Shown: positions 25,580 to 36,519, counted from the stretch's first letter. The stretch is DNA of 64,000 nucleotides from Ignavibacteria bacterium (GCA_030693705.1 JAUYAB010000047.1:62001-126000), one strand, 5' to 3'. Made by a program: numbers and translations. Notes: generated by a model not told the origin, from the sequence alone.

Positions 25580-26662
25580 TTATTTAGAAATAAACGGAAG
25601 TCTGCCAACCTGCGCTGAAATTTCTCTTCCGCGGATCAGCATCTGAACTTCTTTTGTTTCCTTTAGTGTCTCGGTAGAAAGATATGCAAGCGCAATTCCT
25701 TTTTCAAGGATCGGGCTTACGGTACCGCTTGTAACAGAGCCGATTTCTTTGCTTTTAAAGACCACGGTGTAACCATGACGCGGGAAGGCTCTTTCTTCAA
25801 TTACTAAAGGAGTTAATTTTCTTTTTAAACCGTTTTGTTTTGCCAACAACAACGCTTCTTTTCCGATGAAATGCGATTTAGATAAACGGGTTATCCAGCT
25901 TAATCCTGCTTCAAGAGGATTTGTGGTTTGGTCAATGTCGTTTCCGTACAAACAATATCCCATTTCTAATCGGAGGGAATCACGCGCACCCAAACCAACC
26001 GGTTGAATATCAAATTCTTTTCCTGCTTCGAAAAGTGCGTTCCAAATCTTAGTAGCTACTTGTTCATCACCTTTAAAATAAAGTTCATAACCAAGTTCTC
26101 CGGTATAACCGGTTCGGGAAATAATCATTTCTACATCCAACATTTTGTCTTGAAGAAAATGATAATACTCAAGAGTTAATTCTTTACCGTAGAGTTTTTC
26201 AATAATTTTTTTTGAATTTGGTCCTTGCACGGCAAGTAAAGAATATTCATCACTCGCATTGATCAGTTCAACATCGAATGAATTATTCTTTTGCATCCAG
26301 GCAAAATCCTTTTCGATGTTCGAAGCGTTTATTACAAGAAGATATTCCTTCTCGGAGATACAATAGACAAGGAGATCATCAACTATTCCGCCGTCTTCAT
26401 AACACATTGCGGAATACTGTACTCTTCCGGGGAATAATTTTTCAACATCGTTGATGGTGATCTCTTGAACAAAATCAAATGCTTTTTCACCACGGACAAA
26501 AACTTCGCCCATGTGGCTTACGTCAAAAACACCGACTGATTGTCTAACGGCTTTATGTTCCGCAATAATTGAAGAATACTGTACGGGCATTTCGTAACCG
26601 GCAAATTCAACTAATTTTGCATTTAGATTTTTGTGAATAGAATAAAAGGTTGTTCGTTTCAT
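25580..26662 (-). CDS. gcvT: Aminomethyltransferase (glycine cleavage T protein)
   Basis: 360 residues. It transfers the aminomethyl carbon of glycine to tetrahydrofolate. Features: FAGYEMPVQYSSIIAEHKAVRQSVGVFDVSHMGEV, folate-site region YSLLAVQGPNSKK, SRTGYTGELGYELYF, PVGLGARDSLRLEMGYCLYGND and GTVSPILEKGIALAYL. The other glycine cleavage genes are not in this window. Confidence 0.96.
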   Translation of the reverse strand: MKRTTFYSIHKNLNAKLVEFAGYEMPVQYSSIIAEHKAVRQSVGVFDVSHMGEVFVRGEKAFDFVQEITINDVEKLFPGRVQYSAMCYEDGGIVDDLLVYCISEKEYLLVINASNIEKDFAWMQKNNSFDVELINASDEYSLLAVQGPNSKKIIEKLYGKELTLEYYHFLQDKMLDVEMIISRTGYTGELGYELYFKGDEQVATKIWNALFEAGKEFDIQPVGLGARDSLRLEMGYCLYGNDIDQTTNPLEAGLSWITRLSKSHFIGKEALLLAKQNGLKRKLTPLVIEERAFPRHGYTVVFKSKEIGSVTSGTVSPILEKGIALAYLSTETLKETKEVQMLIRGREISAQVGRLPFISK

Positions 26663-26677
26663 AGTTGTTTTTATGTT

Positions 26678-27322
26678 TTACTTTTGAGTTTTCTTCCAAT
26701 CACTAAGAAACTTTTCTAATCCGTTATCAGTGAGTGGGTGACTGAATAATTTATCAATAACTGAAAAAGGCATTGTGCAAACGTCTGCGCCGATTAAAGC
26801 CGCTTCTACAAAATGGAGAGGATGACGAATGCTGGCTACAAGCACTTCGGTTTGATAATCGTAATTTCTATAAATTTGAACGATCTCTTCGATCAACTGC
26901 ATACCGTTGTGGCTGATGTCATCGAGTCTGCCAACAAAAGGACTGATGTATGAAGCACCGGCTTTTGCTGCGAGCAACGCTTGAGAAGGAGAAAAGCAGA
27001 GTGTAACATTCGTTTTAATTCCTTCTGCCGAAAAAGTACGAACGGCTTTTAAACCTTCCTTTATTAACGGAACTTTAACAACAATATTTTTATGAATAGC
27101 CGCAAGTTCGCGTCCTTCTTTTAAGATTCCTTCGTAGTCTGTAGAAATAACTTCAGCACTCACCGGTCCGTCAACGATCGCCAAAATTTCATCAAGCATT
27201 GTGCGGAAATCTTTTCCTTCTTTAGCAACGAGTGATGGATTGGTGGTAACGCCGTCTAAAAGTCCGAGTGCAGCCGCTTCCTTAATTTCCTTAATGCTTG
27301 CGGTATCTATAAATATTTTCAT
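26678..27322 (-). CDS. tal: Transaldolase (TalC / fructose-6-phosphate aldolase type)
   Basis: 214 residues, the short subfamily. [36 protein letters not shown] starts the barrel; the Schiff-base lysine is K83 in [29 protein letters not shown] and [27 protein letters not shown] complete the fold. It exchanges three-carbon units in the non-oxidative pentose phosphate pathway, or acts as a fructose-6-phosphate aldolase. Transketolase is encoded at 60.8-62.8 kb. Confidence 0.93.
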   Translation of the reverse strand: MKIFIDTASIKEIKEAAALGLLDGVTTNPSLVAKEGKDFRTMLDEILAIVDGPVSAEVISTDYEGILKEGRELAAIHKNIVVKVPLIKEGLKAVRTFSAEGIKTNVTLCFSPSQALLAAKAGASYISPFVGRLDDISHNGMQLIEEIVQIYRNYDYQTEVLVASIRHPLHFVEAALIGADVCTMPFSVIDKLFSHPLTDNGLEKFLSDWKKTQK

Positions 27323-27379
27323 CTAACTCTCCTGGTTTTTGAAATTAAAATTAATAAATCATTTTAAGATGCAACGTGT

Positions 27380-28945
27380 CTAGTTTGTGATATCAACTTT
27401 GCCGTTCTGAGAATAAAATCTGTACTGATGCATGCTCAAAGTGTTTTCTTCCACAATTTTTATTCTTATGAAATTTTTCAACTGAAGTTTGAGCAGCATG
27501 CTGAAAAATCCTTCGTTCAATTTGCTTGCGATGGAAGGATGGCATTTTAATACAAGTGATCGCTCGGAAGAATTTGCTTTATGTTTTCCGATCCATTCTT
27601 CAATATCGTGAAGGACATGTGATTTTTTTGTAAGCAGTCCGGTTCCGGCACAATAGGCGCATTGTTCAAATGTCATTTGAATTATATTTTGACGGATTCT
27701 CTGCCGTGTAATTTCTACTAAGCCAAAGTCAGACATCGGGAGAAGCGAAACTTTCGCACGATCCCGGCGGAATTCTTTTTTCAATTCGTCGTAAACTTTT
27801 TTTCTGTTCTTGTCATCTTCAAGATCGATGAAATCAATAACGATCAATCCGCCGATATCGCGCAGCCTCAATTGTCTGGCAATTTCTCTTGCAGCTTCCA
27901 GATCGGTTTTTAACGAATTTAATTCCTGTTCTTTGTTTGCAGCATATCTTCCGCTGTTCACATCGATAACAACCATAGCTTCAGTATGTTCGATGACCAG
28001 GTAGCCGCCGCTTTTCATCGGAACTTTTCTGCCGAAAAGCGTTTTTATCTGTTCTTCAATTTTATATGCTTCAAATACCGATTGTTTTGATTTGTAGAGT
28101 TCAACTTTTTCAGCTAAGCCAGGGTGAACTAATTCCACATAATCTTTTATCTGCTTGTAAAGTTTTTTTGAATCGATTATAACTTTGGAAATATCTGCAG
28201 TGAATAGATCGCGGATAACGCTTGAGGTTGTATTTAAATCTTGATAAACAAGCGCCGGCGGTTGTTCGGTTTTGATCGCTTCTTCAATTTTTTCCCATGT
28301 TTTTTTGAGGAGAGTTAAATCTTCAAGCAGCGCTTCTTCGGTTTGATTTTTTGCCACGGTGCGGATAATTAGTCCGAAGTTTGGAGGAAGAATTCCTCGG
28401 GCGAGAGTTCTCAGCCTTCTTCTTTCTTTAAAATCAGTAATTCTTTTTGAGATGCCGACTTTGTTATCGAATGGAAGCAGCACGCAAAATCTACCGGGAA
28501 TAGAAACCGATGAGGAGACACGAACACCTTTATTGCTGACAGGTTCTTTCGTAATCTGAATTACAATTTCCTGTCCTTTTTTTAATTTCGGTATCCCGTT
28601 GATAAGGCGTTGATCTTGCTGACCTGGCTGTTGTTGCGGAGGATTTGGTTTTTCTTCGCTATCATCATCTAAGTCAACTTCAGAATCGTCACCCACAAGA
28701 GATTGAAACTCTTTAGTGCGCATTCCGATATCAGAGAAGTGAAGAAAAGCGTCGTGCTTCATGCCGATGTTGATGAAAGCGGCTCTTATGCCGGGGAGAA
28801 CACGGGCGACTTTTCCTTTATAAATATCGCCAACCATGCGGCGATTTTCGGGATAATCAACAAAGAAGTCGATTAAGCTCCCATCTTCCGTAATTGCAAC
28901 TCGTGTTTGCGAAGCGGAAGAATTGATAATAATTTCTTTTACCAT
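27380..28945 (-). CDS. rng: Ribonuclease G/E family endoribonuclease
   Basis: I start at the ATG at 28945 (MVKEIIINSSASQTRVAITEDG), with AAAGG upstream; this gives 521 residues, the RNase G size without the long RNase E scaffold tail. An S1 domain (~38-130) carries a Pro/Gln-rich insert, then come the RNase H-like and DNase I-like parts with catalytic Asp in VVIDVNSGRYAANK and GGLIVIDFIDLED, and the zinc-link CAYCAGTGLL. It cleaves AU-rich single-stranded RNA in rRNA maturation and mRNA decay. Its neighbour pnp works in the same pathway. Confidence 0.95.
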   Translation of the reverse strand: MVKEIIINSSASQTRVAITEDGSLIDFFVDYPENRRMVGDIYKGKVARVLPGIRAAFINIGMKHDAFLHFSDIGMRTKEFQSLVGDDSEVDLDDDSEEKPNPPQQQPGQQDQRLINGIPKLKKGQEIVIQITKEPVSNKGVRVSSSVSIPGRFCVLLPFDNKVGISKRITDFKERRRLRTLARGILPPNFGLIIRTVAKNQTEEALLEDLTLLKKTWEKIEEAIKTEQPPALVYQDLNTTSSVIRDLFTADISKVIIDSKKLYKQIKDYVELVHPGLAEKVELYKSKQSVFEAYKIEEQIKTLFGRKVPMKSGGYLVIEHTEAMVVIDVNSGRYAANKEQELNSLKTDLEAAREIARQLRLRDIGGLIVIDFIDLEDDKNRKKVYDELKKEFRRDRAKVSLLPMSDFGLVEITRQRIRQNIIQMTFEQCAYCAGTGLLTKKSHVLHDIEEWIGKHKANSSERSLVLKCHPSIASKLNEGFFSMLLKLQLKNFIRIKIVEENTLSMHQYRFYSQNGKVDITN

Positions 28946-29190
28946 AATTGTAAAAACCTTTGATTGCATCGACCGGTTCTTGAACAGAACGGTGAATACA
29001 TTTTAAAAACTTGGTCCCAAATGAATGGATTTCATTTCCTGATAATGAGGAGTTGTTCTCTAAAAAAGAGAAGAAGAAAAATCCTTCAAAAAGACTTTTG
29101 ACTAAACGGAACACTACTGTTTCCTTTGAATTTTTATTGTTGAACTAACTGCACCAAATTGTTTTAAAACTTAAACTTAATTTCCAAAAC
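28946..29190. other. Gene-free stretch upstream of rng
   Basis: This part of the rng-pnp gap shows no conserved frame. The repeat at 29191-29280 fills most of the rest of the gap. A promoter for rng is likely here but I could not find a clean match. Confidence 0.45.
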
Positions 29191-29280
29191 ATGAATAGAT
29201 GATTGAGTGCATGGATGAATGATCTATTTTTTAACATTCTAATGGTTTTCATTCAATCATTCATCCATTCAATCATGCCC
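29191..29280. repeat. Inverted repeat of the GAATGGATGAATG family, copy 1
   Basis: Left arm ATGATTGAGTGCATGGATGA then ATGAT; right arm ATTCAATCATTCATCCATTC then AATCAT, whose reverse complement differs from the left arm mainly by a 4-bp GTGC insertion. The result is a ~25-bp stem around a ~40-nt loop, just after the pnp stop codon on the minus strand. A second copy lies at 55610-55702. Confidence 0.75.
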
Positions 29281-29336
29281 GGGTTTTAATAGGAACTTTA
29301 ATAGCTGTTTAATTAGCTATCAGAATCTAAGCACTG

Positions 29337-31436
29337 TTAATTGGTGATTTCCTGTCCGGCTTCATTTAGTAATTCTTTTCTACTTAAACTAAACTTACCG
29401 TTTTCAACTTTCAGCAATTTAACTCTAACTTTATCTCCTTCTTTGTAATAATCGGTTACTTTATTTACCCGTTTATTATCGATCTGGGAGATGTGCAACA
29501 GACCTTCTTTGCCCGGCAATATTTCTACGAAAGCGCCGAAGTCCATAATTTTGGTGATAACGCCATCATAAATTTCACCAACTTCAGGCGTAGCCGTCAT
29601 TTGTTTAATATAGTCCTTACACTTTTTTGCGCCTTCGGCATTTGGAGAAGCAATGTTCACAATACCGTCGTCATTAATGTTGATGTCAACGCCGAACAAT
29701 CTTTGCATTCCCTGAATAGTTTTGCCGCCGGGTCCAATGATCATTCCAATTTGATCAGTTTCAACTTTAATTGAAATTAAATGAGGCGCATATTTGGAAA
29801 GTGAAGTGCGGGACTGACTAATTGCTTCATTCATAATTCCAAGAATGTGCATTCTACCCTCTTTCGCCTGATTAAGAGCTTTCTCCAAAATTTCGAATGA
29901 AATACCTTCAATTTTGATATCCATTTGAAAACCGGTAATTCCATCTACAGTTCCGGCAACTTTAAAATCCATATCGCCGAGATGATCTTCGTTGCCTAAA
30001 ATATCCGTAAGAACTGCAAACTGATCTTCTTCTTTAACCAAACCCATTGCGATTCCTGCAACAGCTTTTTTCATCGGAACGCCGCCGTCCATCATTGCAA
30101 GCGAACCGGCGCAAACCGTTGCCATTGAGGAGGAACCGTTTGATTCGAGAATATCGGAAATAATTCTTATTGTGTAAGGAAATTCTCCTTCAGCCGGAGC
30201 CATCTTTTTTAAAGAACGTTCAGCAAGATTTCCGTGCCCGATTTCGCGTCTTCCAACTCCGGACATTCTGCCAACTTCACCAACACTGAACGGTGGAAAA
30301 TTATAATGGAGGAGAAAACGTTTTGTGCTTTCTTCACGTAATCCATCAATAATTTGTTCGTCGTTTTTTGTGCCGAGTGTAAGAGAGGTTAAACTTTGAG
30401 TTTCACCGCGTGTAAATAATGCCGAGCCGTGTGTGCGCGGAAGAACGCCGAGCTCGATGGTTATCGGGCGGACTTGTGTAGTGTTTCTGCCGTCCAAACG
30501 TAAGCCATCGGAGAGAATACGTTTGCGCATAAGATCTTTTTCAAGATCGTGCAGCACCGATTTGATCTCTTTTTTCTGCTCAGGATATTTTTCTTCAAGT
30601 GAAGCGAGAACAGAGTCGGTTAATTCTTTATTCTTTGCGCTGCGTTCTTCTTTTGCAAGAACGGAAGCAACTATCACCGTCAATTTATCTTTTGCAAGTG
30701 CGATGACGTCGTCATAAAGTTCTTGTGGAATAACTTTTTTCTCAACTACTCTTTTTGCAATTGCGCATTCAGCAGCAAAGTCTTTTTGTAATTGAACAAG
30801 TTTTTTTATTTCGTTGTGAGCAAATTGAATTGCCTTCAACATCATTTCTTCGCCAACTTCTTTTCCTTCACCTTCAACCATCATAATGGAATCTGCTGTT
30901 CCGGCAACGACTAATTCCAGATCGCTTTCTTCAACTTGCTGATGCGTTGGATTAACAACCAGTTCGTCGTGAAATAAACCGACACGCACTTCTGCTATCG
31001 GTCCGTTAAAAGGAATGTTGGAAATTGATAACGCTGCCGAGGCTCCGCAAGCGGCTAAAACATCAGCATCATTTTCATTATCAAATGAATAAACAGAGGC
31101 AACGACTTGAGTTTCATTTAAAAATTCACTCGGAAAAAGAGGACGGATAGGTCTATCAATTAACCGCGAGGTTAAAATTTCTTTTTCGGTTGGTCTTCCT
31201 TCACGTTTAATAAATCCACCGGGGAATTTTCCGGCGGCAGAAGTTTTTTCTCTGTATTCCACTTGAAGAGGAAAGAAATCTTGATCTTCTTTTGCCAACT
31301 CGGATGCAACAGCAGTTACAAGAACCATCGTTTCACCGTAGGTTACCATTACTGCGCCGTTTGCTTGTTTAGCAAACCGACCTGTTTCAATTGTGAATAG
31401 CTTTCCGCCGATTTCTACACTTTTTGTAACTACCAT
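29337..31436 (-). CDS. pnp: Polyribonucleotide nucleotidyltransferase (PNPase)
   Basis: 699 residues: two RNase PH-like domains (residues ~5-230 and ~305-540) separated by a helical domain, then KH (DQIGMIIGPGGKTIQGM) and S1 (GEIYDGVITKIMDFGAFVEILPGKEGLLHISQI). Phosphate-binding and catalytic segments include KTSAAGKFPGGFIKREGRPTE, LTSRLIDRPIRPLFP and DFKVAGTVDGITGFQMDIK. It degrades RNA 3' to 5' with phosphate. It follows rpsO by 9 bp. Confidence 0.98.
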   Translation of the reverse strand: MVVTKSVEIGGKLFTIETGRFAKQANGAVMVTYGETMVLVTAVASELAKEDQDFFPLQVEYREKTSAAGKFPGGFIKREGRPTEKEILTSRLIDRPIRPLFPSEFLNETQVVASVYSFDNENDADVLAACGASAALSISNIPFNGPIAEVRVGLFHDELVVNPTHQQVEESDLELVVAGTADSIMMVEGEGKEVGEEMMLKAIQFAHNEIKKLVQLQKDFAAECAIAKRVVEKKVIPQELYDDVIALAKDKLTVIVASVLAKEERSAKNKELTDSVLASLEEKYPEQKKEIKSVLHDLEKDLMRKRILSDGLRLDGRNTTQVRPITIELGVLPRTHGSALFTRGETQSLTSLTLGTKNDEQIIDGLREESTKRFLLHYNFPPFSVGEVGRMSGVGRREIGHGNLAERSLKKMAPAEGEFPYTIRIISDILESNGSSSMATVCAGSLAMMDGGVPMKKAVAGIAMGLVKEEDQFAVLTDILGNEDHLGDMDFKVAGTVDGITGFQMDIKIEGISFEILEKALNQAKEGRMHILGIMNEAISQSRTSLSKYAPHLISIKVETDQIGMIIGPGGKTIQGMQRLFGVDININDDGIVNIASPNAEGAKKCKDYIKQMTATPEVGEIYDGVITKIMDFGAFVEILPGKEGLLHISQIDNKRVNKVTDYYKEGDKVRVKLLKVENGKFSLSRKELLNEAGQEITN

Positions 31437-31445
31437 AAAACGATC

Positions 31446-31709
31446 CTACTTTCTAATATTCAATTCTTTAATAATGGTTCTATATCTATCGATGTCTTTC
31501 TTAATGAGATAATCAAGCAAGCGTCTCCGTTTACCAACCATCATTAATAACCCTCTGCGTGAGTGATGATCTTTTGCGTGTTTGTTAAAATGCTCGGTAA
31601 GATCGTTGATCCTTTTTGTTAAGAGCGCGATCTGCACTTCTGAGGTACCGGAATCTTTTTCGTTTTTTCCGTATTTGGTCACGAGCTCCAATTTTTCTTC
31701 TTTTGTCAT
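31446..31709 (-). CDS. rpsO: 30S ribosomal protein uS15
   Basis: 87 residues ([62 protein letters not shown]). It binds the 16S rRNA central domain and the intersubunit bridge. The rpsO-pnp pair is conserved across bacteria. Confidence 0.98.
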   Translation of the reverse strand: MTKEEKLELVTKYGKNEKDSGTSEVQIALLTKRINDLTEHFNKHAKDHHSRRGLLMMVGKRRRLLDYLIKKDIDRYRTIIKELNIRK

Positions 31710-31782
31710 TTTTTTCTCCTATTTGTTTTTATACGATATAACTCCAGTTGCAGCTTGTTGACTTCAAGCTGTCCGGAATTAA

Positions 31783-32712
31783 TTATTTTGTTAAAAGTAA
31801 ATTTGTTTTTTGTTTATCAATTTCAATCTGTTTTATCAATTCTTCTTTAGAACCGAATTTTTTTTCATCGCGGATCCGTTCAATAAATTCAATGCTAATC
31901 TGCTTTCCGTAAATGTCTTCATTAAAATTAAGAATGTGCACTTCGCTTAAAACGATTTTGGTATCCTTAAAAGTAGGGCGCAATCCGATGTTCATTACTC
32001 CGTTAAAAATTCTTTCTCCCAAAAAGACTTTTACGGCGTAAACTCCGTTTTTAGGAATCAGTTTGCTCTCATTTTCAAGTTGAATATTTGCAGTTGGAAA
32101 ACCGAGTTCCCTGCCTCGTTTATCACCGACAACAACTAAACCGGAAAATGAATAGTTCCTGCCGAGCATTTGCGCGGCAGTTTTTACTTCACCTTCGGAA
32201 AGAGCATTTCTGATTTTAGAACTGCTCACAACGGTTTCGTTTATGGTTACCGCTTCGGTTTTCTGAACTTCAAAATTATTTAAAGTGCCTAACTCGCGAA
32301 TTTTCTGTTCGTCGCCGTCTCTTCCTTTGCCAAAATGGTGGTCATAACCGATTACCATTTTCTTAATTCCGATGCCATCTAGAATATATTGCCTAAAAAA
32401 TTCTTCCGATGTTAACTGCGAAAAATCTTTTGTAAAAGGAATGACTAAAAGGTTATCAATTCCCATTTCCTCCAAAATTTCAACTTTTTCTTCAAAAGTT
32501 GTAAGCAATTTCAAGTCGGAATTCGGCTGAATGACCATTCTCGGATGCGGTTCAAAAGTTATAACGAAACTTCTGCACCCATTGTTTTTCGATCTATTTA
32601 TAAGAACATTAAAAATCTCTTGATGACCTAAATGAACTCCGTCAAAGGTTCCAATCGTAATAATCGTATCGTCGTATTTTTCTATCAAAAATAGGTCGTT
32701 GTAAACTCTCAT
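31783..32712 (-). CDS. ribF: Bifunctional riboflavin kinase / FAD synthetase
   Basis: 309 residues. The N-terminal adenylyltransferase domain has TIGTFDGVHLGHQEIF, FVITFEPHPRMV and VIGYDHHFGKGRDG; the C-terminal kinase domain has GRELGFPTANIQ, NGVYAVKVFLG, GVMNIGLRPTF and IEFIERIRDEKKFGS. It converts riboflavin to FMN and FAD. It lies between truB and rpsO, as in many translation operons. Confidence 0.97.
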   Translation of the reverse strand: MRVYNDLFLIEKYDDTIITIGTFDGVHLGHQEIFNVLINRSKNNGCRSFVITFEPHPRMVIQPNSDLKLLTTFEEKVEILEEMGIDNLLVIPFTKDFSQLTSEEFFRQYILDGIGIKKMVIGYDHHFGKGRDGDEQKIRELGTLNNFEVQKTEAVTINETVVSSSKIRNALSEGEVKTAAQMLGRNYSFSGLVVVGDKRGRELGFPTANIQLENESKLIPKNGVYAVKVFLGERIFNGVMNIGLRPTFKDTKIVLSEVHILNFNEDIYGKQISIEFIERIRDEKKFGSKEELIKQIEIDKQKTNLLLTK

Positions 32713-32777
32713 GCATCTTCTTTAGCTTTCAGTATAGTGCAAATATACTTTATTTTGGGGTGAAAAGGAAATAAGCA

Positions 32778-33503
32778 TTACGCCGCACTTCCCGCTAAAT
32801 GAAGAGCTTTTTGACCATATTTTTCTGACAATTCCTCAACCGTTAATGCATCAGAAACTGAAAAATCACCTATCGCAGTTCTTCTTAAACTAGAAAGATA
32901 TGCGCCGCAGCCGAGTTTTTCTCCAAGATCATGTGCCAAAACTCTGATATACGTTCCTTTAGAACAAGTGATCTCAAAATCAATTTTCGGCAGATCAATT
33001 TTTGTGATTAAGAAATTGTAAACGGTAATAGTCCTGGAACTTCGCACAACGGTTTTTCCTTTTCGCGCTAATTCATACAATTTTTTACCGCCGTAATTTA
33101 CAGCCGAGTACATCGGTGGAGTTTGTTCAATTTCTCCTTCAAAATCTTTTTTTGCGGCGTAAATTTCTTCTTCTGTGATTTGCTCAAACGGTTTGTGATC
33201 CGTTACTTCCATTTCGGAGTCCATCGAGGCAGTAACACCACCAAGAGTGATGGTACCGGTGTAAATTTTCTGCAAATCTTGGTATGTAGAAATTTGTTTG
33301 GTTTTCTTTCCGGTGCAAATGATAAGCAGTCCGCTTGCTAAAGGATCAAGTGTGCCGGCATGACCGATCTTTTTTACGCCGATGATTTGTCTCAGTTTGT
33401 GAACAACTTTAAAGGAAGACCAGTGTAACGGTTTATCAATTAAAAGAGTTTCCCCGGTAACAAAATCTGTATTGACGAAATCACTCGTCTGCTGGTTTAT
33501 CAT
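32778..33503 (-). CDS. truB: tRNA pseudouridine-55 synthase
   Basis: I place the start at the ATG at 33503 (MINQQTSDFVNTDFVTGETLLIDKPLHW), giving 241 residues and a 23-bp overlap with rbfA; the further-upstream TTG at 33533 lacks a binding site. Catalytic Asp is in KKIGHAGTLDPLASGLL; other motifs are YTGTITLGGVTASMDSEM, QTPPMYSAVNYGGKKLYELARKG and CSKGTYIRVLAHDLGE. It makes pseudouridine 55 in the tRNA T-loop. The PUA domain is short, as in some family members. Confidence 0.95.
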   Translation of the reverse strand: MINQQTSDFVNTDFVTGETLLIDKPLHWSSFKVVHKLRQIIGVKKIGHAGTLDPLASGLLIICTGKKTKQISTYQDLQKIYTGTITLGGVTASMDSEMEVTDHKPFEQITEEEIYAAKKDFEGEIEQTPPMYSAVNYGGKKLYELARKGKTVVRSSRTITVYNFLITKIDLPKIDFEITCSKGTYIRVLAHDLGEKLGCGAYLSSLRRTAIGDFSVSDALTVEELSEKYGQKALHLAGSAA

Positions 33504-33837
33504 CTTCGTGAATTTTCTTAAGTAACGTATCAATATGTTCTACATAGTCGGCGGAGTCATCAAGGAAAAATCTTAATTCCGGAACATAGCGGGTAGTCAT
33601 CCGGGCGGCAAGTTCGGTTCTAAAAATTCCGTGCAACTCCTTCACTTTGGTCAACGAACTTTCCCGCTTCGCATTTGGAAAAACAGAAAGATATATCTTT
33701 GCGTTTTTCAAATCGGGGGAAACATCAACTTTGGTCACGGTCACTAATCCTATTGAGCTATCCTGTATTTTGTGCAGGAAGATAAGACTAATTTCTTCTT
33801 TTATTAATTTTGATATTTTTTGTAATCTAAATGACAT
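33481..33837 (-). CDS. rbfA: Ribosome-binding factor A
   Basis: 118 residues (RLQKISKLIKEEISLIFLHKIQDSSIGLVTVTKVDVSPDLKNAKIYLSV, ELHGIFRTELAARMTTRYVPELRFFLDDSADYVEHIDTLLKKI). The KH-like fold assists maturation of the 16S rRNA 5' end. It is 29 bp after infB and overlaps truB. Confidence 0.97.
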   Translation of the reverse strand: MSFRLQKISKLIKEEISLIFLHKIQDSSIGLVTVTKVDVSPDLKNAKIYLSVFPNAKRESSLTKVKELHGIFRTELAARMTTRYVPELRFFLDDSADYVEHIDTLLKKIHEDDKPADE

Positions 33838-33866
33838 ATAAACTCAACCTAAAAACCGATTTCGGT

Positions 33867-36497
33867 TTAGACAAATTTCTTCTTTGTTTCAATCATTTTG
33901 TAGGCTTCAATAACGTCGCCTGCCTTCAGATCATTATAATTTGCAAGGCTGATGCCGCACTCGAAGCCTGCATCAACATCACGAACGTCATCTTTAAAGC
34001 GTTTCAACGTAAGAATATCGCCTTCAAAAATTACAATTCCGTCTCTAATAAGTCTGATTTTATTATTTCTCTGAATTTTACCTTCCTGCACACGGCATCC
34101 GGCAACGGTTCCAATTTTTGAAATCTTAAATACTTCGCGAATTTCTACCGTAGCGGTAACTTCTTCAGAAATTACCGGCGCAAGCAGACCTTCGAGAGCA
34201 AGTTTAACTTCGTTGATGGCATCGTAAATAATGCTGTACAAACGGATATCAACTTTTTGATTTTCCGCTAATTTCCGTGCGTTCAAATTCGGACGAACGT
34301 GGAAACCAATAATAATAGCGTTTGAAGCTGCAGCAAGAAGAACGTCTCCTTCGGAAATTGCTCCTACTCCGCGGTGAATAACTTTTACAAGGACTTCTTC
34401 ACGAGAAAGTTTCATCAACGAATCAGCCAAAGCTTCAACCGAACCGTCAACGTCTCCTTTAACAATTATCGGAAGTTCTTTAACGCCGCCGATACTTATT
34501 TGTCGGGATATTTCATCAAGCGTTAAGTGATGAACTTGTTTTTGATCTTGTTCGCGTTTTAACTGCTGACGTTTAATTGAAATTTCTCTTGCGGCACGTT
34601 CACTTTCGACTGAAATAAAAAGATCACCGGCTTGAGGCGCGCCTTCCATTCCAATTACAAGAACCGGAGTTGAAGGAGTAGCTTCTTGAACTTTTCTATT
34701 TCTTTCATCAAACATTGCTCTTACACGACCGTGATAAATACCGGCAACAAACGGATCGCCGATCTTTAGTGTTCCTTTTTGAACTAAGACTGTAGCGGTA
34801 ATTCCGCGTCCTTTATCAAGTTCCGATTCGATGATTACACCACGCGCGGCACGAACCGGATTAGCTTTCAAATCAAGCATTTCGGATTCGAGTAGAATTT
34901 TTTCCAGTAACACGTCAACATTTTTCCCGGTTTTAGCGGAAAGTTCAACGCATTGATATTTTCCACCCCAATCTTCAACTAAAATTTTTCTGTCTGCTAA
35001 TTGCTGTTTTATTTTTTCGGCATTAGCGCCCGGTTTATCAATTTTGTTGATTGCAATAATCATTGAAACATTTGCGGCTTGCGCATGATTTATCGCTTCA
35101 ATGGTTTGAGGCATCACTGCATCATCGGCAGCAACTACAAGTACAACAATATCAGTGATCTGGGCGCCGCGAGCACGCATTGCGGTAAAAGCTTCGTGTC
35201 CGGGTGTATCGAGGAATGAAATTGTTTTTCCTGAACCGACATCAACTTTGTACGCGCCGATATGCTGTGTAATTCCACCGGATTCACCGGCAACAACATT
35301 CGCGCTTCTGATATAATCGAGCAAAGATGTTTTGCCGTGATCAACGTGTCCCATGATTGTAACTACCGGAGGACGGAAAAGTAAAGTCTCTTCTTTGTCG
35401 GGAGTATCTTCTAAAATTTCAGAGGTGAATTCTTTAGCAATTTCAATTTCAAAACCGAATTCATCAGCCACAAGCGTAATGTTGTCAATTTCCAAGCGCT
35501 GATTGATGGAAACCATCAATCCGAGAGAAATACACTTTGAAATAACATCTCCAACCGGAACGCCCATTAAATTGGCAAGTTCGCTCACGGCAATAAATTC
35601 AGTAACTTTAATCTTATTTTTATCTAGCTCGATAGATTCTTGCTTTTTAATTTCTAATTCTTCGCGTTCTCTTTTCTTTTTCTTCCGGCTCAATGCTCTA
35701 CCGGAAACCACAGCGTCATCCATACTGAGCAGGGTTTTACGGATGGTATCTTTTACTTCCTTATCATCGATCTCAAATTTCTTAACTTTTTTAACTTTCT
35801 TGGCAACTATATTTTCTTCGGGAGCGGCTTCGCCTTTCTTTTTCGGTTTCGGTTTCTTTTTCTTTTTCTTAATCGTGGTTTGTTCGGTTTCTTTTTTCTG
35901 AGTTTCTTCCTGTTGAGGTGTAATTTCCCTTCCTGTTTTCAAATCCATTTTACCAAGAACCGTTAACCCTCTTCTTTTAGCCGGTTCTTCTGCCGCCGCT
36001 TCAGGCTTCGCTGCAACCGGCGGAGTAACTTCCGGAATTTTTTCAACTTCGGGAACCTTAGGCGCTTCTGTGGATACAGGGGGTTCAGGAACCTCTCCAG
36101 CGTGTTTTTCTTTTACTTTTGGTTTCGCCGGAGTTTCAATTTCAACAGGTTTTACCTCTACCGGAACTTGCGGCTCTTTTGCCGGTTCAGGTTGATGAAT
36201 CTCTTCGGGATGCTTAGGAGCCGGCTCTTCGTCAATCTTTACTTCTTTTTCTTTATGAGATTTATCGCTCATCTTCTTAGAAAATTCAGCAAGTTTTTTA
36301 TGATGCTTCTCGGCTTTTTCTAAATCTTTTTTAAAATGATTCTGGATATCCGCCATCATCTCGTCGGTAACGAGCGTCATGTGCGTTTTTACCGAGTATC
36401 CTTTTTTCTTTAAGAACTCAACGATAGAATCAGCGGCGAGATTGTATTCCGCGGCTAACTTATAGATCCGAATTTTTTTACTTTTATCATCTTCCAT
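33867..36497 (-). CDS. infB: Translation initiation factor IF-2
   Basis: 876 residues. An N-terminal helical domain ([26 protein letters not shown]) and a long Lys/Pro/Glu-rich linker lead to the GTPase domain: G1 [11 protein letters not shown], switch region with [10 protein letters not shown]3 DTPGHEAF, G4 NKIDKP, G5 SAKTG. The C-terminal IF2 domains follow ([41 protein letters not shown]). It brings initiator tRNA to the 30S subunit. It lies between nusA and rbfA. Confidence 0.98.
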   Translation of the reverse strand: MEDDKSKKIRIYKLAAEYNLAADSIVEFLKKKGYSVKTHMTLVTDEMMADIQNHFKKDLEKAEKHHKKLAEFSKKMSDKSHKEKEVKIDEEPAPKHPEEIHQPEPAKEPQVPVEVKPVEIETPAKPKVKEKHAGEVPEPPVSTEAPKVPEVEKIPEVTPPVAAKPEAAAEEPAKRRGLTVLGKMDLKTGREITPQQEETQKKETEQTTIKKKKKKPKPKKKGEAAPEENIVAKKVKKVKKFEIDDKEVKDTIRKTLLSMDDAVVSGRALSRKKKKREREELEIKKQESIELDKNKIKVTEFIAVSELANLMGVPVGDVISKCISLGLMVSINQRLEIDNITLVADEFGFEIEIAKEFTSEILEDTPDKEETLLFRPPVVTIMGHVDHGKTSLLDYIRSANVVAGESGGITQHIGAYKVDVGSGKTISFLDTPGHEAFTAMRARGAQITDIVVLVVAADDAVMPQTIEAINHAQAANVSMIIAINKIDKPGANAEKIKQQLADRKILVEDWGGKYQCVELSAKTGKNVDVLLEKILLESEMLDLKANPVRAARGVIIESELDKGRGITATVLVQKGTLKIGDPFVAGIYHGRVRAMFDERNRKVQEATPSTPVLVIGMEGAPQAGDLFISVESERAAREISIKRQQLKREQDQKQVHHLTLDEISRQISIGGVKELPIIVKGDVDGSVEALADSLMKLSREEVLVKVIHRGVGAISEGDVLLAAASNAIIIGFHVRPNLNARKLAENQKVDIRLYSIIYDAINEVKLALEGLLAPVISEEVTATVEIREVFKISKIGTVAGCRVQEGKIQRNNKIRLIRDGIVIFEGDILTLKRFKDDVRDVDAGFECGISLANYNDLKAGDVIEAYKMIETKKKFV

Positions 36498-36519
36498 GGA
36501 ACGAATAACCTGTTTTTAT

